From positions 54,173,187 through 54,237,186 of the forward strand of contig NC_088301.1 of NCBI RefSeq assembly GCF_032854445.1: a DNA stretch of 64,000 nucleotides, read 5' to 3'. Made by a program: the position numbers and the translations under genes. A model generated the notes under the pieces. The model was not told where the DNA came from and did no database searches. It saw only the letters and a list, made by a program, of their open reading frames with translations. Each line of letters opens with the position of its first letter. Position 1 is the first letter of the stretch. Positions 37,784-47,649 of the stretch are shown here, piece after piece. This DNA comes from Liolophura sinensis. Taxonomy: Eukaryota > Mollusca > Polyplacophora > Chitonida > Chitonidae.

Positions 37784-39555
37784 GTAAGTACAGATCTAAT
37801 GCCATAAAGACAGGGGGGAAGTTATCATCTGCCAGACAATATATAACATGTAAAAAAAAAACACCTGGGGCCACTTACTAAGGCCAGGAAATGAAGCAGT
37901 TAACACAAAAATCCATCTCACTGATCCACAGAGATAATTCTGCAGTAAACATACATAATAAACAAAATAGGATTAAATTTTATCCTAAAGTTAGTATTTA
38001 AAAGACATGATGGTATGGTATGATTCCTTGACAGTAATCAAGTAATTACAGTCAACTTTCGAATGCAGACATTATTCAACAGTTACGGATAATATGGTTT
38101 CGTATGTGACTCTCTGCACAGTTATGGATAATATGGGTTCGTGTGTGGGTCACTGCACAGTTATAGGTAATATGGGTTCGTATGTGACTCACTGCACAGT
38201 TATATATAATATGTGTTTGTATGTGACTCACCGCACAGTTATAGATAACTTCGGTTCGTATGTGGCTTTCTACACACTAATGGATCATATGGGTTCGTAT
38301 GTGGCTTTCTGCACAGTTATAGATAACTTGGGTTCGTGTGTGGCTCACTGCACAGTTACGGGTAATATGGGTTCGTGTGTGGCTCACTGCTCAGGTATAG
38401 ATAATCTGGGTTCCTAAGTGGCTCACTGCACAGTTATAATACGGGTTTGTACGTGGCTCACTGTACAGTTATAGATAATATGGGTTCTTGTGTGGCTCTC
38501 TGCACAGTTATGGATAATATGGGTTAGTATGTGGTTTCTGCACAGTTATGGATAATATGGGTTTGCTTGTGGCTCTCTGCACAGTTATGGATAATATGGG
38601 TTTGCTTGTGGCTCTCTGCACAGTTATAGATAATATGGGTTCGCATGTGGCTCTCTGTACGGTTATAGGTATTATGGGTTTGTATGTGGCTCTCTGCACA
38701 GCTATGGATAATATGGGTTCATATGTGGCTGTCTGCACAGTTTAAATAATATGGGTTCGCATGTGGCTCACTGTTGAGGTATAGATAATATGGGTTCACA
38801 TGTGGCTCTCCGCACAGTTATGGATAATGTGAGTTCGTATGTGGCTCACTGCACAGTTATAGATAATGGGGGATCATATGTGTTGTTTTCCTCAGTTATG
38901 GATAATATGGCTTCGTATGTGGCTCTCTGCACAGTTATAGATAATATGGGTTCATATATAGCTGTCTGCACAGTTATGGATAATATGTGTTTGTATGTGG
39001 CTCTCCGCACAGTTATGGATAATATGGGTTTGTATGTGGCTCTCTGCACAGCTATGGATAATATGGGTTCATATGTGGCTCTCTGCACAGTTATGGATAA
39101 TATGGGTTTGTATGTGGCTCTCTGCGCAGTTATGAATAATATGGGTTCATATGTGGCTCACTGCACAGTTATGGATAATATGTTTTTGTATGTGGCTCAC
39201 TCCACAGATATAGATAATATGGGTTCGTATGTGGCTCTCTGCACGGTTATGAATAATATGAGTTTTTTTTTTGGCTTTCTGCACAGTTATAGATAATATG
39301 GGTTCGTATGTGACTCTCTGCACGGTTGTGGAGAATACGGGTTCGTGCGTTGCTCTCTACACAGCTGTAGATAATATGGATTCGCATGTGGCTTTCTGCA
39401 CAATTATTGATAATATAGGTTCGTGTGTGGCTCACTGTACAGTTTTGGTTACGTTGCTGTACAGGTGGGAGGAATAAGATGTTGAAAGGAGAGCGTCGTT
39501 GCCTTCTGTGTGTTTTAATAGGTTTGATTTCACCTCGGGAAATCCATTTTCTGAG
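37784..39555 (+). other. intron of the secreted-protein gene
   Basis: It starts with GTAAGTACAG at 37784. Two acceptors are possible: 'gtgtgttttaatag' ending at 39521, or 'ccattttctgag' ending at 39555. Only the second preserves phase 0 with the upstream exon. Most of the intron is the 39-bp minisatellite at 38079-39446. Confidence 0.55.
38079..39446. repeat. 39-bp minisatellite, about 35 units
   Basis: The unit is approximately 'tatggataatatgggttcgtatgtggctctctgcacagt', highly regular in length. The period equals 13 codons, so one + frame reads as repeats of MDNMGSYVALCTV and a - frame as repeats of QRATYEPILSITV. Scattered stops and one-base changes break both frames, and single units carry variants such as 'gtgactcactg' and 'gtggctttctg'. 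It sits inside the intron of the secreted-protein gene. The open frames it creates are products of the period. Confidence 0.95.
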
Positions 39556-39660
39556 AGCTCTGTGAATCCTTTTAGAAAACGCCTTGAAGCAATCACGACA
39601 TTCCTACCAGCAATCAATTTATGTCCAGAGGGCGAAAAACCCTCTGTTGCAAATATCTAA
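39556..39660 (+). CDS. candidate terminal exon of the secreted-protein gene
   Basis: A frame ending in TAA at 39658-39660 reads SSVNPFRKRL, then AITTFLPAINLCPEGEK. From acceptor 39555 it is in phase with the 36491 exon and would complete a protein of 465 residues with one cysteine in the mature chain. The same frame is open further upstream to the acceptor at 39521 and reads FDFTSGNPFSE, which fits the Phe-rich theme. Using that site would require a different upstream donor or an extra small exon, because GTT TGA results otherwise. An ATTAAA poly(A) variant lies at 39858-39863. Confidence 0.5.
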   Translation, partial: SSVNPFRKRLEAITTFLPAINLCPEGEKPSVANI

Positions 39661-39857
39661 ACGCGATGAAAGATTTTTGAAGAAAAAAAGACAGACTGGA
39701 GTTGGCGCACGGTCGCCAGCAAGGCGACTTAATGCAATTGCTTACAATCACGATATGGTGCAAAACCAAGGGGAAAGTACGTTATGGACTTTGCACAAAG
39801 CAGGATGATCCAACTTTAATATCACAACCGCAATAATGTATGATAATAGGGTATTTG

Positions 39858-39863
39858 ATTAAA
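39858..39863 (+). terminator. ATTAAA poly(A) signal candidate
   Basis: The common variant hexamer ATTAAA lies about 200 nt after the stop of the terminal exon at 39660. No closer canonical AATAAA was seen. Confidence 0.35.
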
Positions 39864-39869
39864 GCTTTC

Positions 39870-40660
39870 ATCATTATGTGTTTTGGTAGGCTTAGACTTA
39901 AATACAAACACAATATTATCGTTCAAGTACTGTGACGTGCCAAGGAACCTTTTAAACTATACTGATTGAGTCGTAGTAATACGTTCAAGACTGAAAGACT
40001 TCTGTCGGATTATATATCACACAATCTGGTCAGTTGGCCCGCTATGTCAACTTCTGACATCTTGGTATATATAACTTGGGCATGCGCATCCATAGCTATC
40101 GATGGTAGATTGTAAGTTTATACACCTCCAACATGCATACAGGATCTGCAATTTCTTTATAATCTGGATGACTTACCTTAATTTAAGACTGCGAGGAGAT
40201 AAAAAGTCACAAAAAACAACGCATGCTCTTTCAACCCTATACCATTAAAACAATTCCAAAAGCAGTAAAGTACTGAATATCTTATTGAGCCTGACATAGT
40301 TAACATTTCAATTAGTATCCACGTCAAATTGACAAACTAGACGTAGAACTCACAATGGGGAAGCTTTACATTATTATTTGCTCACGGCTGGTGGCACAAT
40401 TCTGAACCGTAAACCTAATGCCAGAGCTTCCGGTGCCTTCGGTTAGATATTGCCCTATATGAGATGTCAATGCAATCGGTTTAGGTCCCCTCCTACAACA
40501 CGCCAAACATGTTTGATTATACAGCACGGCTATTCGGTGTCTGGAAAGCTGAAGTAGAAACAGTTCTCCGATTTACGTTTCCGCTAGCGACTTAATCAAC
40601 TGGTACCATACCCTACTCTATCTACAGCTCAAGCCACACGATTACAACTTTCACAAGGTT
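39870..40660. other. non-coding, nothing recognised
   Basis: AT-rich spacer between the 3' end of the secreted-protein gene and the (AT)n fold-back region. Confidence 0.45.
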
Positions 40661-40663
40661 GCC

Positions 40664-41339
<676 letters not shown>

Positions 41340-41459
41340 TTTGACCCCGTTTGAGTAGAGTGACATGTCCGTATTCTGATGATGGCACTATTTTGGTATA
41401 GCCTTATTGGTCATATAACAACGTATCTATTACGTCAGAGAACATTCGTAAAGTCATTA

Positions 41460-42200
41460 GGACGACATCTGAGTACAGACACATGGCAGTATTGGTGGCA
41501 ACTTGAGGACGCAGTCACTGGGTATCTGTGTACTCAGAGATAGCCTCTGTGACATTGTGTCCATCTGATTACACATACAAACGGTGACGACCTCTGTGTA
41601 CAGACAGACACACAGTGACGACCTCTGTGTACAGACAGACACACAGTGACGACCTCTGTGTACAGACAGACACACAGGAACGACCTCTGTGTACAGACAG
41701 ACATACAGGAACGACCTCTGTGTAAAGACAGTGACGATCTCCGTGTACAAAGACATACAGTGACAAGCTCAGTGTACCCAGACACGCGGTGACAACCTCT
41801 GTGTACACAGAGACACAGTAACAATCTCTGTGTACACAGAAACACAGTCACCAGCTTTGATTGCTCAGACACACAGTGACGACCTCTCACTGCACAGACA
41901 CGCAGTGATGACCTACGAGTACACGGTGACAGAATGAAGACCTCTGTGTACACTGACACACAGTGACAACCTCTGAGTACATACACACACAGTGACGACT
42001 TCTGTGCACTCAGGCACACAGTGAAGACCTATGACTACAGACACATACAGACAACCTCTGTGTACACAGGCGCACATTGACGACCTCTATGTACACAGAC
42101 ACACAATGACAACCTCTATGTTTACAGACTGACAATAACGACCTCTGTGTACATACACACACAGTGACAACCTCTGTATTCACAGGCACATAGTTACAAT
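41460..42200. repeat. 29-31-bp minisatellite, about 24 units
   Basis: The unit is approximately 'gtgacgacctctgtgtacacagacacaca' with length variants of 29-31 bp. Four nearly identical 31-bp units (cagacagacacac variant) lie at about 41584-41710 and the flanks are more diverged. The minus-strand Val/Cys-rich open frames here (for example 41534-42019) come only from the repeat. Confidence 0.9.
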
Positions 42201-42354
42201 GTCTGAAAGCTAATAAAATTAACGAAAATGGACACACCATGAAAACGCTTAAGATAGGTGGATGTTTTATTCAAGCAAAGAATACTTTGAAAAACCAAAA
42301 CTTCCACTGGTTGTGTGTCACCTGTACATGTTCAAAGTGCTCGGTGGAGAGACT

Positions 42355-42655
42355 GACTATTGCATGGAGTGTGAAACCAGCACAGCGACGACAGTGTGGT
42401 AGTTGGCAAATGGTCACACGTAACCGGTGGAATCCCTCCTCTTGTCAGTTTGCATAGGTTTTATTCTAACTGTTCATGTAATTGCTGAAAAATATCATAC
42501 TTTATTAGACAACCCCTTTCACCACGTCTTCAGCAGAATAATATGATAAAGGCCATGATGTTGATACAAGCTATTTAGAATAATTCAAAACGCTGTGCTG
42601 TCATCCTATTTAACGATATCATAAGAGAAACATGAAAAGAATGCAAAGGAAACAG
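42355..42655 (+). repeat. R1 interspersed repeat, copy B
   Basis: It has the R1 head 'gtgaaaccagcacagcgacgacagtgtggtagttggcaaatggtcacacgtaaccggtggaatccctcctcttgtcag'. This is followed by 'gttttattctaactgttcatgtaa' and a distal part ending 'caaaacgctgtgctgtcatc...gaatgcaaagg'. It is the best-preserved and longest copy. The head has features of a polymerase III promoter: an A-box-like 'tggtagttggc' and, about 31 bp on, a B-box-like 'ggtggaatccc'. Confidence 0.7.
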
Positions 42656-42711
42656 GCTTCAAATGCTATATTCACCAGCAGAATCCTGGTTTATGCAGAC
42701 TTACGCTATAA

Positions 42712-42760
42712 AAGAATTCAGCATGCATGGAGAATAAAACCAGAGCAGCTGTCAGTAGTT
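42712..42760 (+). repeat. R1 interspersed repeat, copy G (head only)
   Basis: 'gcatgcatggagaataaaaccagagcagctgtcagtag' matches the first about 45 bp of R1 and then diverges. It lies only about 60 bp beyond copy B, so it may be a broken tandem neighbour. Confidence 0.45.
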
Positions 42761-44315
42761 CTTTTCTGCACGATGTAGTGAATGAACATATTTTCGCGTC
42801 TTTCGGCATAAATTATGTTCTAGATGCACATTTTGAAACTGGGTGAAGTGGTCGGTTAGCTGTGTGCGAATATCAAGGCGTTAAAGTGTTCCACGACACA
42901 GTGGTATTACAACCGTGTCAGTACCAGACCGAATCCACCCGAAGCAGTCGTCATTTGCACGGCTTTGACAGGTCTGTGAACAGTGTTTATCGCATTTCAT
43001 TACTCTTCAAAGACACTACTTCAATCTCAAATGTCACTGAGCGTCCCAAACATGGCAAGACACAACGGAATTAGGTTAGCGCTCATTTTTAGAAAATGTC
43101 GAGTCGATACATTTAGTGAAAATTTATTCCGAGGAAGCACCTTGATACAATCAATCTTTCCGATAGCAGATTACATTACAGCACTATTAGCAGCTCAATG
43201 GCCGAGTGGGGAAACAGTGGTCACTTGCTGTCAGACACCTTAGCACTTGGACTGGATTCACGCAGTTTATCCAATAACATGTCCCTCTAATAGTCTCTTA
43301 CCATCAAATGGCTTAACTTCTGAGGAGATCGAATGTTGAGTCTTGCAAACCATACACACGAGTAATCACGCAGTACTGTCTGCTGTAGCCCTTCCATGTG
43401 CGTGACTTGTCTAGATTTATCTCAGAAGACACTAGTTTTCTACTCCAACAATCGAGCCATGTTATAATGAACCGGAGACAATGAAGCCATGTTTAATTAA
43501 CCTTTGGCTTGCAATTTCTGGATTTTTTTGTGCGAAACTTTAAAAAGCAATCGGTTTTGATATTAGACCGGCATGTAGTTCAGGGTGTTTTCTGACTTTA
43601 TACCATAGTTTATTGGTGGTTCTGTTGATTGAATCAGAACGGCCGTTATGGTTGACGTCTGGTAAGAGATAAGATTCAATTCCATTTCCTTCCATTGTAT
43701 TCCTGTGGTTGTGCCTTATCGCATATTACATATCACATGATCGCCCCATCCAAGTTTAACCTCTTCTCCAGGCGCGACTCTGTTGGACTGGTCTCTAGAG
43801 GGCAACGATATGTGGAGATGAAGGCCTTCACAATAGGTGTCTGTACACAGTGCATACACCACGCCCTTTTATGATTTGGCAATCTGTTTCTATCCTAAAC
43901 TTCTCTCAGCATATATCTGAATGTTCTTGCATACGCGAGCTATTTCCTTCAAGAGCCTATTACAAGGAAATGTAATCCCTCCCCTGCACCTCCCCACCAA
44001 AAAAAAATGATGCCTGTGGTGATATAAAGAGGCTAACGTCCCATCAAAATGGATGGTCATTAACCGCCCGTATAGGCAATAATTAAGAAAGAAGAAGTGG
44101 GAATAGGAGCCAAATCGGATACTCCAACACTTTCCGCTTTGGGCATTCGTTCTACCTCAGATGGCTACACGTACATCCAGAAGGCCGATCATGAAAACGT
44201 AAAATAACAGTCTTCTCTGCGCGGAGACTTGCAATTATATATGCCCTGAAAACATAAGAAAGCACTGTTACTCGTTTGTTTTCTTGTGTGGGGGATGTGG
44301 AAGAGTTGAGCAATT
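42761..44315. other. non-coding, nothing recognised
   Basis: Open frames at 42862-43243 lack motifs and splice signals. Confidence 0.4.
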
Positions 44316-44552
44316 TTAAGAAGTCTTAGGATTGCAAGCCGCAAATGTATGCAGTTGTTTCAAGTCAGTGTAATTTTCTTCTACGGCATGTTCAGGTGAC
44401 TGTCCATATATCGTGCTGGGAGTGTGTTTCTGTAATAGACCAACCAACTCCCACCCAGACATCCCCAAAAGGCTATCCGTGTCAGCTCTTGGATTGAAAA
44501 GGCTCCTGACTGGAGCCTCCGGCACTCTCATAGAAATTATATCTAAGACCAT
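44316..44552 (-). CDS. candidate exon, unknown protein
   Basis: A minus-strand frame of 78 codons from ATG begins MVLDIISMRVPEAPVRSLF. It is open about 8 codons further upstream to a TAG, and ends with a stop after ACNPKTS. The composition is balanced and soluble (RADTDSLLGMSGWELVGLLQKHTP), unlike the hydrophobic chance frames nearby. A possible acceptor (aattaggcag) precedes it. No family is recognised and no poly(A) hexamer was confirmed. It may be a terminal exon of a minus-strand gene extending to higher coordinates. Confidence 0.33.
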   Translation of the reverse strand: MVLDIISMRVPEAPVRSLFNPRADTDSLLGMSGWELVGLLQKHTPSTIYGQSPEHAVEENYTDLKQLHTFAACNPKTS

Positions 44553-44577
44553 GGCTGCTCTGTTACGAACTGCCTAA

Positions 44578-45537
44578 TTGTCCACGCGGTGTGTTCACCG
44601 CAGGACAATGACGTTTGATATCAAACCTTCATGTCGTGTAATCGGCGTCATTGAAGTTTCCCACTTGTAAATCATACTCAGCCTGATAACGCCAGTGATA
44701 CCTATTTCACATGACAAGGATTAATTATCCCTAGGCTGCAAATTTCCGTTGTACACAGGGATTGAATGTAGTCACCGAATATTAGAATTCCTTAGCAAAA
44801 CAAATCATATTTCTCCTTAATTGTCGATTGATTTTTGTTGTGTCGTCTCTTATTAACCTTGTTTGTCTGTATTGCAAGGTGGTAATGATACTAATATTGC
44901 TAATAATTCATATTCATTCAACACCATATCTTGAATCTCATACGAAGTATTTGCACAAGCAACGTAAACAAAACTGATAACTGTGTTTGCCTTAAACTGG
45001 CATGGCATATCCGTTCATTGTGTGTCTAACCCCATGCAAATGACGCTTTGTATAAGAATGGTCGCAACCGCAGGATACAACTTGCAACCGCAGGTATCAA
45101 GCTTAAGAAACAAGGCTGTGTAACAGTCAGAGAAATATGTTCACTGCAAGTGCACTGCTTAACTCAACTAAAACATTAAGGTTTAGCAACAAAACTTCGC
45201 AACAATGACGAACTGATTTTCCTTGAATGGAGATATTCACAAAATGTTAACTTATAGTTACTTTCCTTGCAGATTCCAAAAGTGCAGCCCATGAACAGTT
45301 GAACAGTCCACTAGACAAGACCTATTCTTTGTTAAAGTCAATGTATATGTTGTCGGGGTTGTGTCTGGCCATTTTTTAAAACCTAATTCAGCTTAAGCCA
45401 TGTTGCAAGAGGGCCAGTAATTTGCTACTGTTTAAGCTTTTACACCAACAGTTGGAATAAATCACTTGCTGAGGTAAACTGGGAAGAGACCATATTCCCA
45501 TGGTTAGGTGTGACTATTTGCCAACTACACAATGTCG
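44578..45537. other. non-coding, one acceptor-like site
   Basis: 'gttactttccttgcag' ending near 45273 is a good acceptor, but the frames after it stop quickly or lack a donor. A 21-bp direct repeat (gcaaccgcagg...) occurs twice near 45064-45107. Confidence 0.35.
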
Positions 45538-45790
45538 GGGCCTCCGTGGCTCAGTTGGTTAGCGCGCTAGCGCAGCGTAATGACCCAGGAGTCTCTCACC
45601 AATGCGGTCGCTGTGAGTTGAAGTCCAGCTCATGCTGTACGTGGGAAGGTCTGTTATCAACCCGCGGATGGTCGTTGGTTTCACCAGGATCTACCCGGTT
45701 TCCCCCCACCATAACGCTGGCCGCCGTCGTCGTATAAGTGAAATATTCTTGGATCGGTGTAAAACATTAATCAAATAAATAAATAAATAA
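45538..45790 (+). mobile_element. tRNA-derived SINE, best-preserved copy
   Basis: The head contains a clear A-box (tggctcagttggttagcgcg, from 45547) and a B-box-like element (gtgagttgaagtcc, about 45613). The body is 'ccgcggatggtcgttggtttcaccaggatctacccggtttccccccaccataacgctggccgcc'. The tail is 'tataagtgaaatattcttggatcggtgtaaaacattaatcaaataaataaataaataa'. It serves as the reference for the other copies in the window. It is not a functional tRNA gene because the acceptor and anticodon arms do not pair. No clear target-site duplication was seen. Confidence 0.85.
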
Positions 45791-46154
45791 TCACACCGCC
45801 GTGGCTGCTCTCGTTTTGCTCTCTGTGTTGTAACCTTTTATATTTAGTATACCTTCAAAGCCTTGTACACTCTATGTTTAGCTGATATGCAGTATTTTTG
45901 CTTTTCTGAAACAAGCACTCGAATCATAAGACTGAACTATATGGAGTATATACACAATATCACACTGCATACTCTGCATACGGGTCATTGTTTAGTTTCA
46001 TACAGTTGTCTTGGCCATCATGAGATGTTGACTTGTATGGTACTTGCATAATATACCGAAGGTGTTTCCGATGATCATGGCGCTAAATAGTTGTAAGGTG
46101 GCTACAACCTTGGAAGGACCAACGTCAAAGTATTACTTTGTTATCGTTTGGCAG
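45791..46154. other. non-coding, upstream intron of the Cys-rich exon
   Basis: No supported frame. It ends with an acceptor (tgttatcgtttggcag) at 46154. Confidence 0.4.
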
Positions 46155-46275
46155 GGCGATTGTGATGGTATAGAAACCAGGGCGTGCAAGGACGACTCAC
46201 AGTGCAAATGTCTAGGAATGTACTTCTGTGTTTCCGGAACCTGCTCGACCGTCTCCACCTCTTCAGACGACCAGG
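46155..46275 (+). CDS. internal exon encoding a six-cysteine domain
   Basis: Acceptor tatcgtttggcag at 46154 and donor GTAAAT at 46276 enclose 121 nt, open in phase 0 with one base left. The peptide has six cysteines spaced C-x7-C-x5-C-x-C-x5-C-x4-C within 28 residues, followed by a Ser/Thr/Asp tail (STVSTSSDDQ). Cysteine density this high in AT-rich DNA is unlikely by chance. It indicates a small disulphide-bonded extracellular domain. I cannot name the family: it could be a growth-factor-like knot, a protease-inhibitor-like module or a defence peptide. An upstream exon carrying the signal peptide must exist but was not found. The next exon is probably at 47554. Confidence 0.55.
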
Positions 46276-47553
46276 GTAAATATGACCATTTCTTCTTCTG
46301 TAACGACCAACTGGTTACATTTGAGACCCAGTCACGCTCAGCAAAGTTGGTTTAGAAAACCACAGAAGCATGAATTCAATCATAGTGGAAATATTTACAA
46401 GATCCACATGTCCGCGTCATTTTTAATATGCCTTTTAATCGTACATCCCCAGGGATACCGAAAATGTATATTTCCAGAATGACTGTTTCAATAGAAAATT
46501 CGCTATTCTCTTTACTATTTTAGTTCCTTAAAAATGTTGTTCTATATGACACTCGCTATCTAGTCAACGTGGACTCTTCTTAAATTATGACCGCTTGAAC
46601 GAATTAATAAGTAGATATGAGATATTTAGTTTTAACGCTTGCATTTACATAAAACATTTTGTTAAGACACAACTCTTTGATGACGGACCTTCACATGCTT
46701 CCATTTAATATTTTCTTTACTAGCTTTCTAGCAGTTTCTTTGAGTATACACACGAAAGCGAAAACTTATTTGAAATGCTTATTAACGTCTTGTTCCGTAA
46801 CATTGTCATTTCTGTAAATGTAATATATCATCAGAGAAAGTTCTGTAGACTTTTGTCTTTCAAAATCGTCAATATGCAGCTGAATCAAACAAGACGTTAT
46901 GTATTGGTGTGTTAGTGCAGTGAAATCTTGGTTTTATATCCCTTTGTCAATGTAAACCGAAAAAGTTTAACCTTTGGTCAAACGCTCAGGTAAATTAATA
47001 CATCCATCTTTTAGAAGAGTAAATTGGCTATTGGTTTTCACACTGAATCGGGTCTGCAATGAGGCTTGTTTTCTTCTGTGCCGAAAGATTACACCTTCAT
47101 ATAACGTGGAAATGATAGGAAATCTCTACTCAACTCTGTTTAGATCTATAAGTTACAGCGTAGGTCTACCCTAAGAAAATAAACATCATTTTTGTAATTC
47201 ATGATATATGTATGCTTCTTGCTTCGTGCGATTCACACCGAATGGCAACTACAGCCATTTAGGTTATTGGCATGGGATGGTATAACAGGATAGTTTCAAT
47301 GACAAAAACACTGCTGGAATATTCTGAGTGGTGTTAATGTTGTGTGGGCAGGTTTGAAACTAGTTCCCCCTCTGGCTTATCTACTTGAAAGTTTCTCAAT
47401 CACCTGGCGGGTGCGATGGTCTCTTTTGGTTTCTCCATCGACAATGTCGAGCAAGATTAATAACCTAAAGGATGTTATAAAACTTACTATCATGTGTACA
47501 TAAAATCATGCTTGATTCAGTTGAAACGTCGATATTTATTTTCCTACTTACAG
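46276..47553 (+). other. putative intron of the Cys-rich gene
   Basis: GTAAAT at the start and 'tttattttcctacttacag' at the end are both consistent with splicing. The short open frames inside show no motif. Confidence 0.4.
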
Positions 47554-47649
47554 AGCTTCCACCGGAGATGTCCGGGATCTGGCACGAGACGCCGATGACA
47601 GAATGACAGAATCTATCAAGAGAGGTCAAATTAGCTGGTGGCAAATAAA
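47554..47649 (+). CDS. candidate terminal exon of the Cys-rich gene
   Basis: A strong acceptor (ttttcctacttacag at 47553) is followed, in the phase left by the 46155 exon, by a short tail (ELPPEMSGIWHETPMTE) and TGA at 47604-47606. AATAAA at 47644-47649 lies about 40 nt further on, giving a compact 3' end. Another frame through the same exon stays open longer, but it does not match the phase. Confidence 0.45.

Noticed and set aside
38508-39435. Open frames on both strands reading MDNMGSYVALCTV or QRATYEPILSITV
   Set aside because: They are products of the 39-bp array inside an intron, and stops and frame changes are scattered through it.
41534-42019. 161-codon minus-strand Val/Cys-rich frame
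   Set aside because: It is a translation of the 29-31-bp minisatellite, and the three frames show the same repetitive peptide.
45274-45300. Terminal exon of the 36491 gene after the acceptor at 45273
   Set aside because: The terminal exon near 39556 is much closer, longer and in phase. The 45.27 kb frame gives only nine residues.
45538-45625. tRNA gene
   Set aside because: A- and B-boxes are present but the arms do not pair into a cloverleaf, and the sequence continues into the SINE body and tail.
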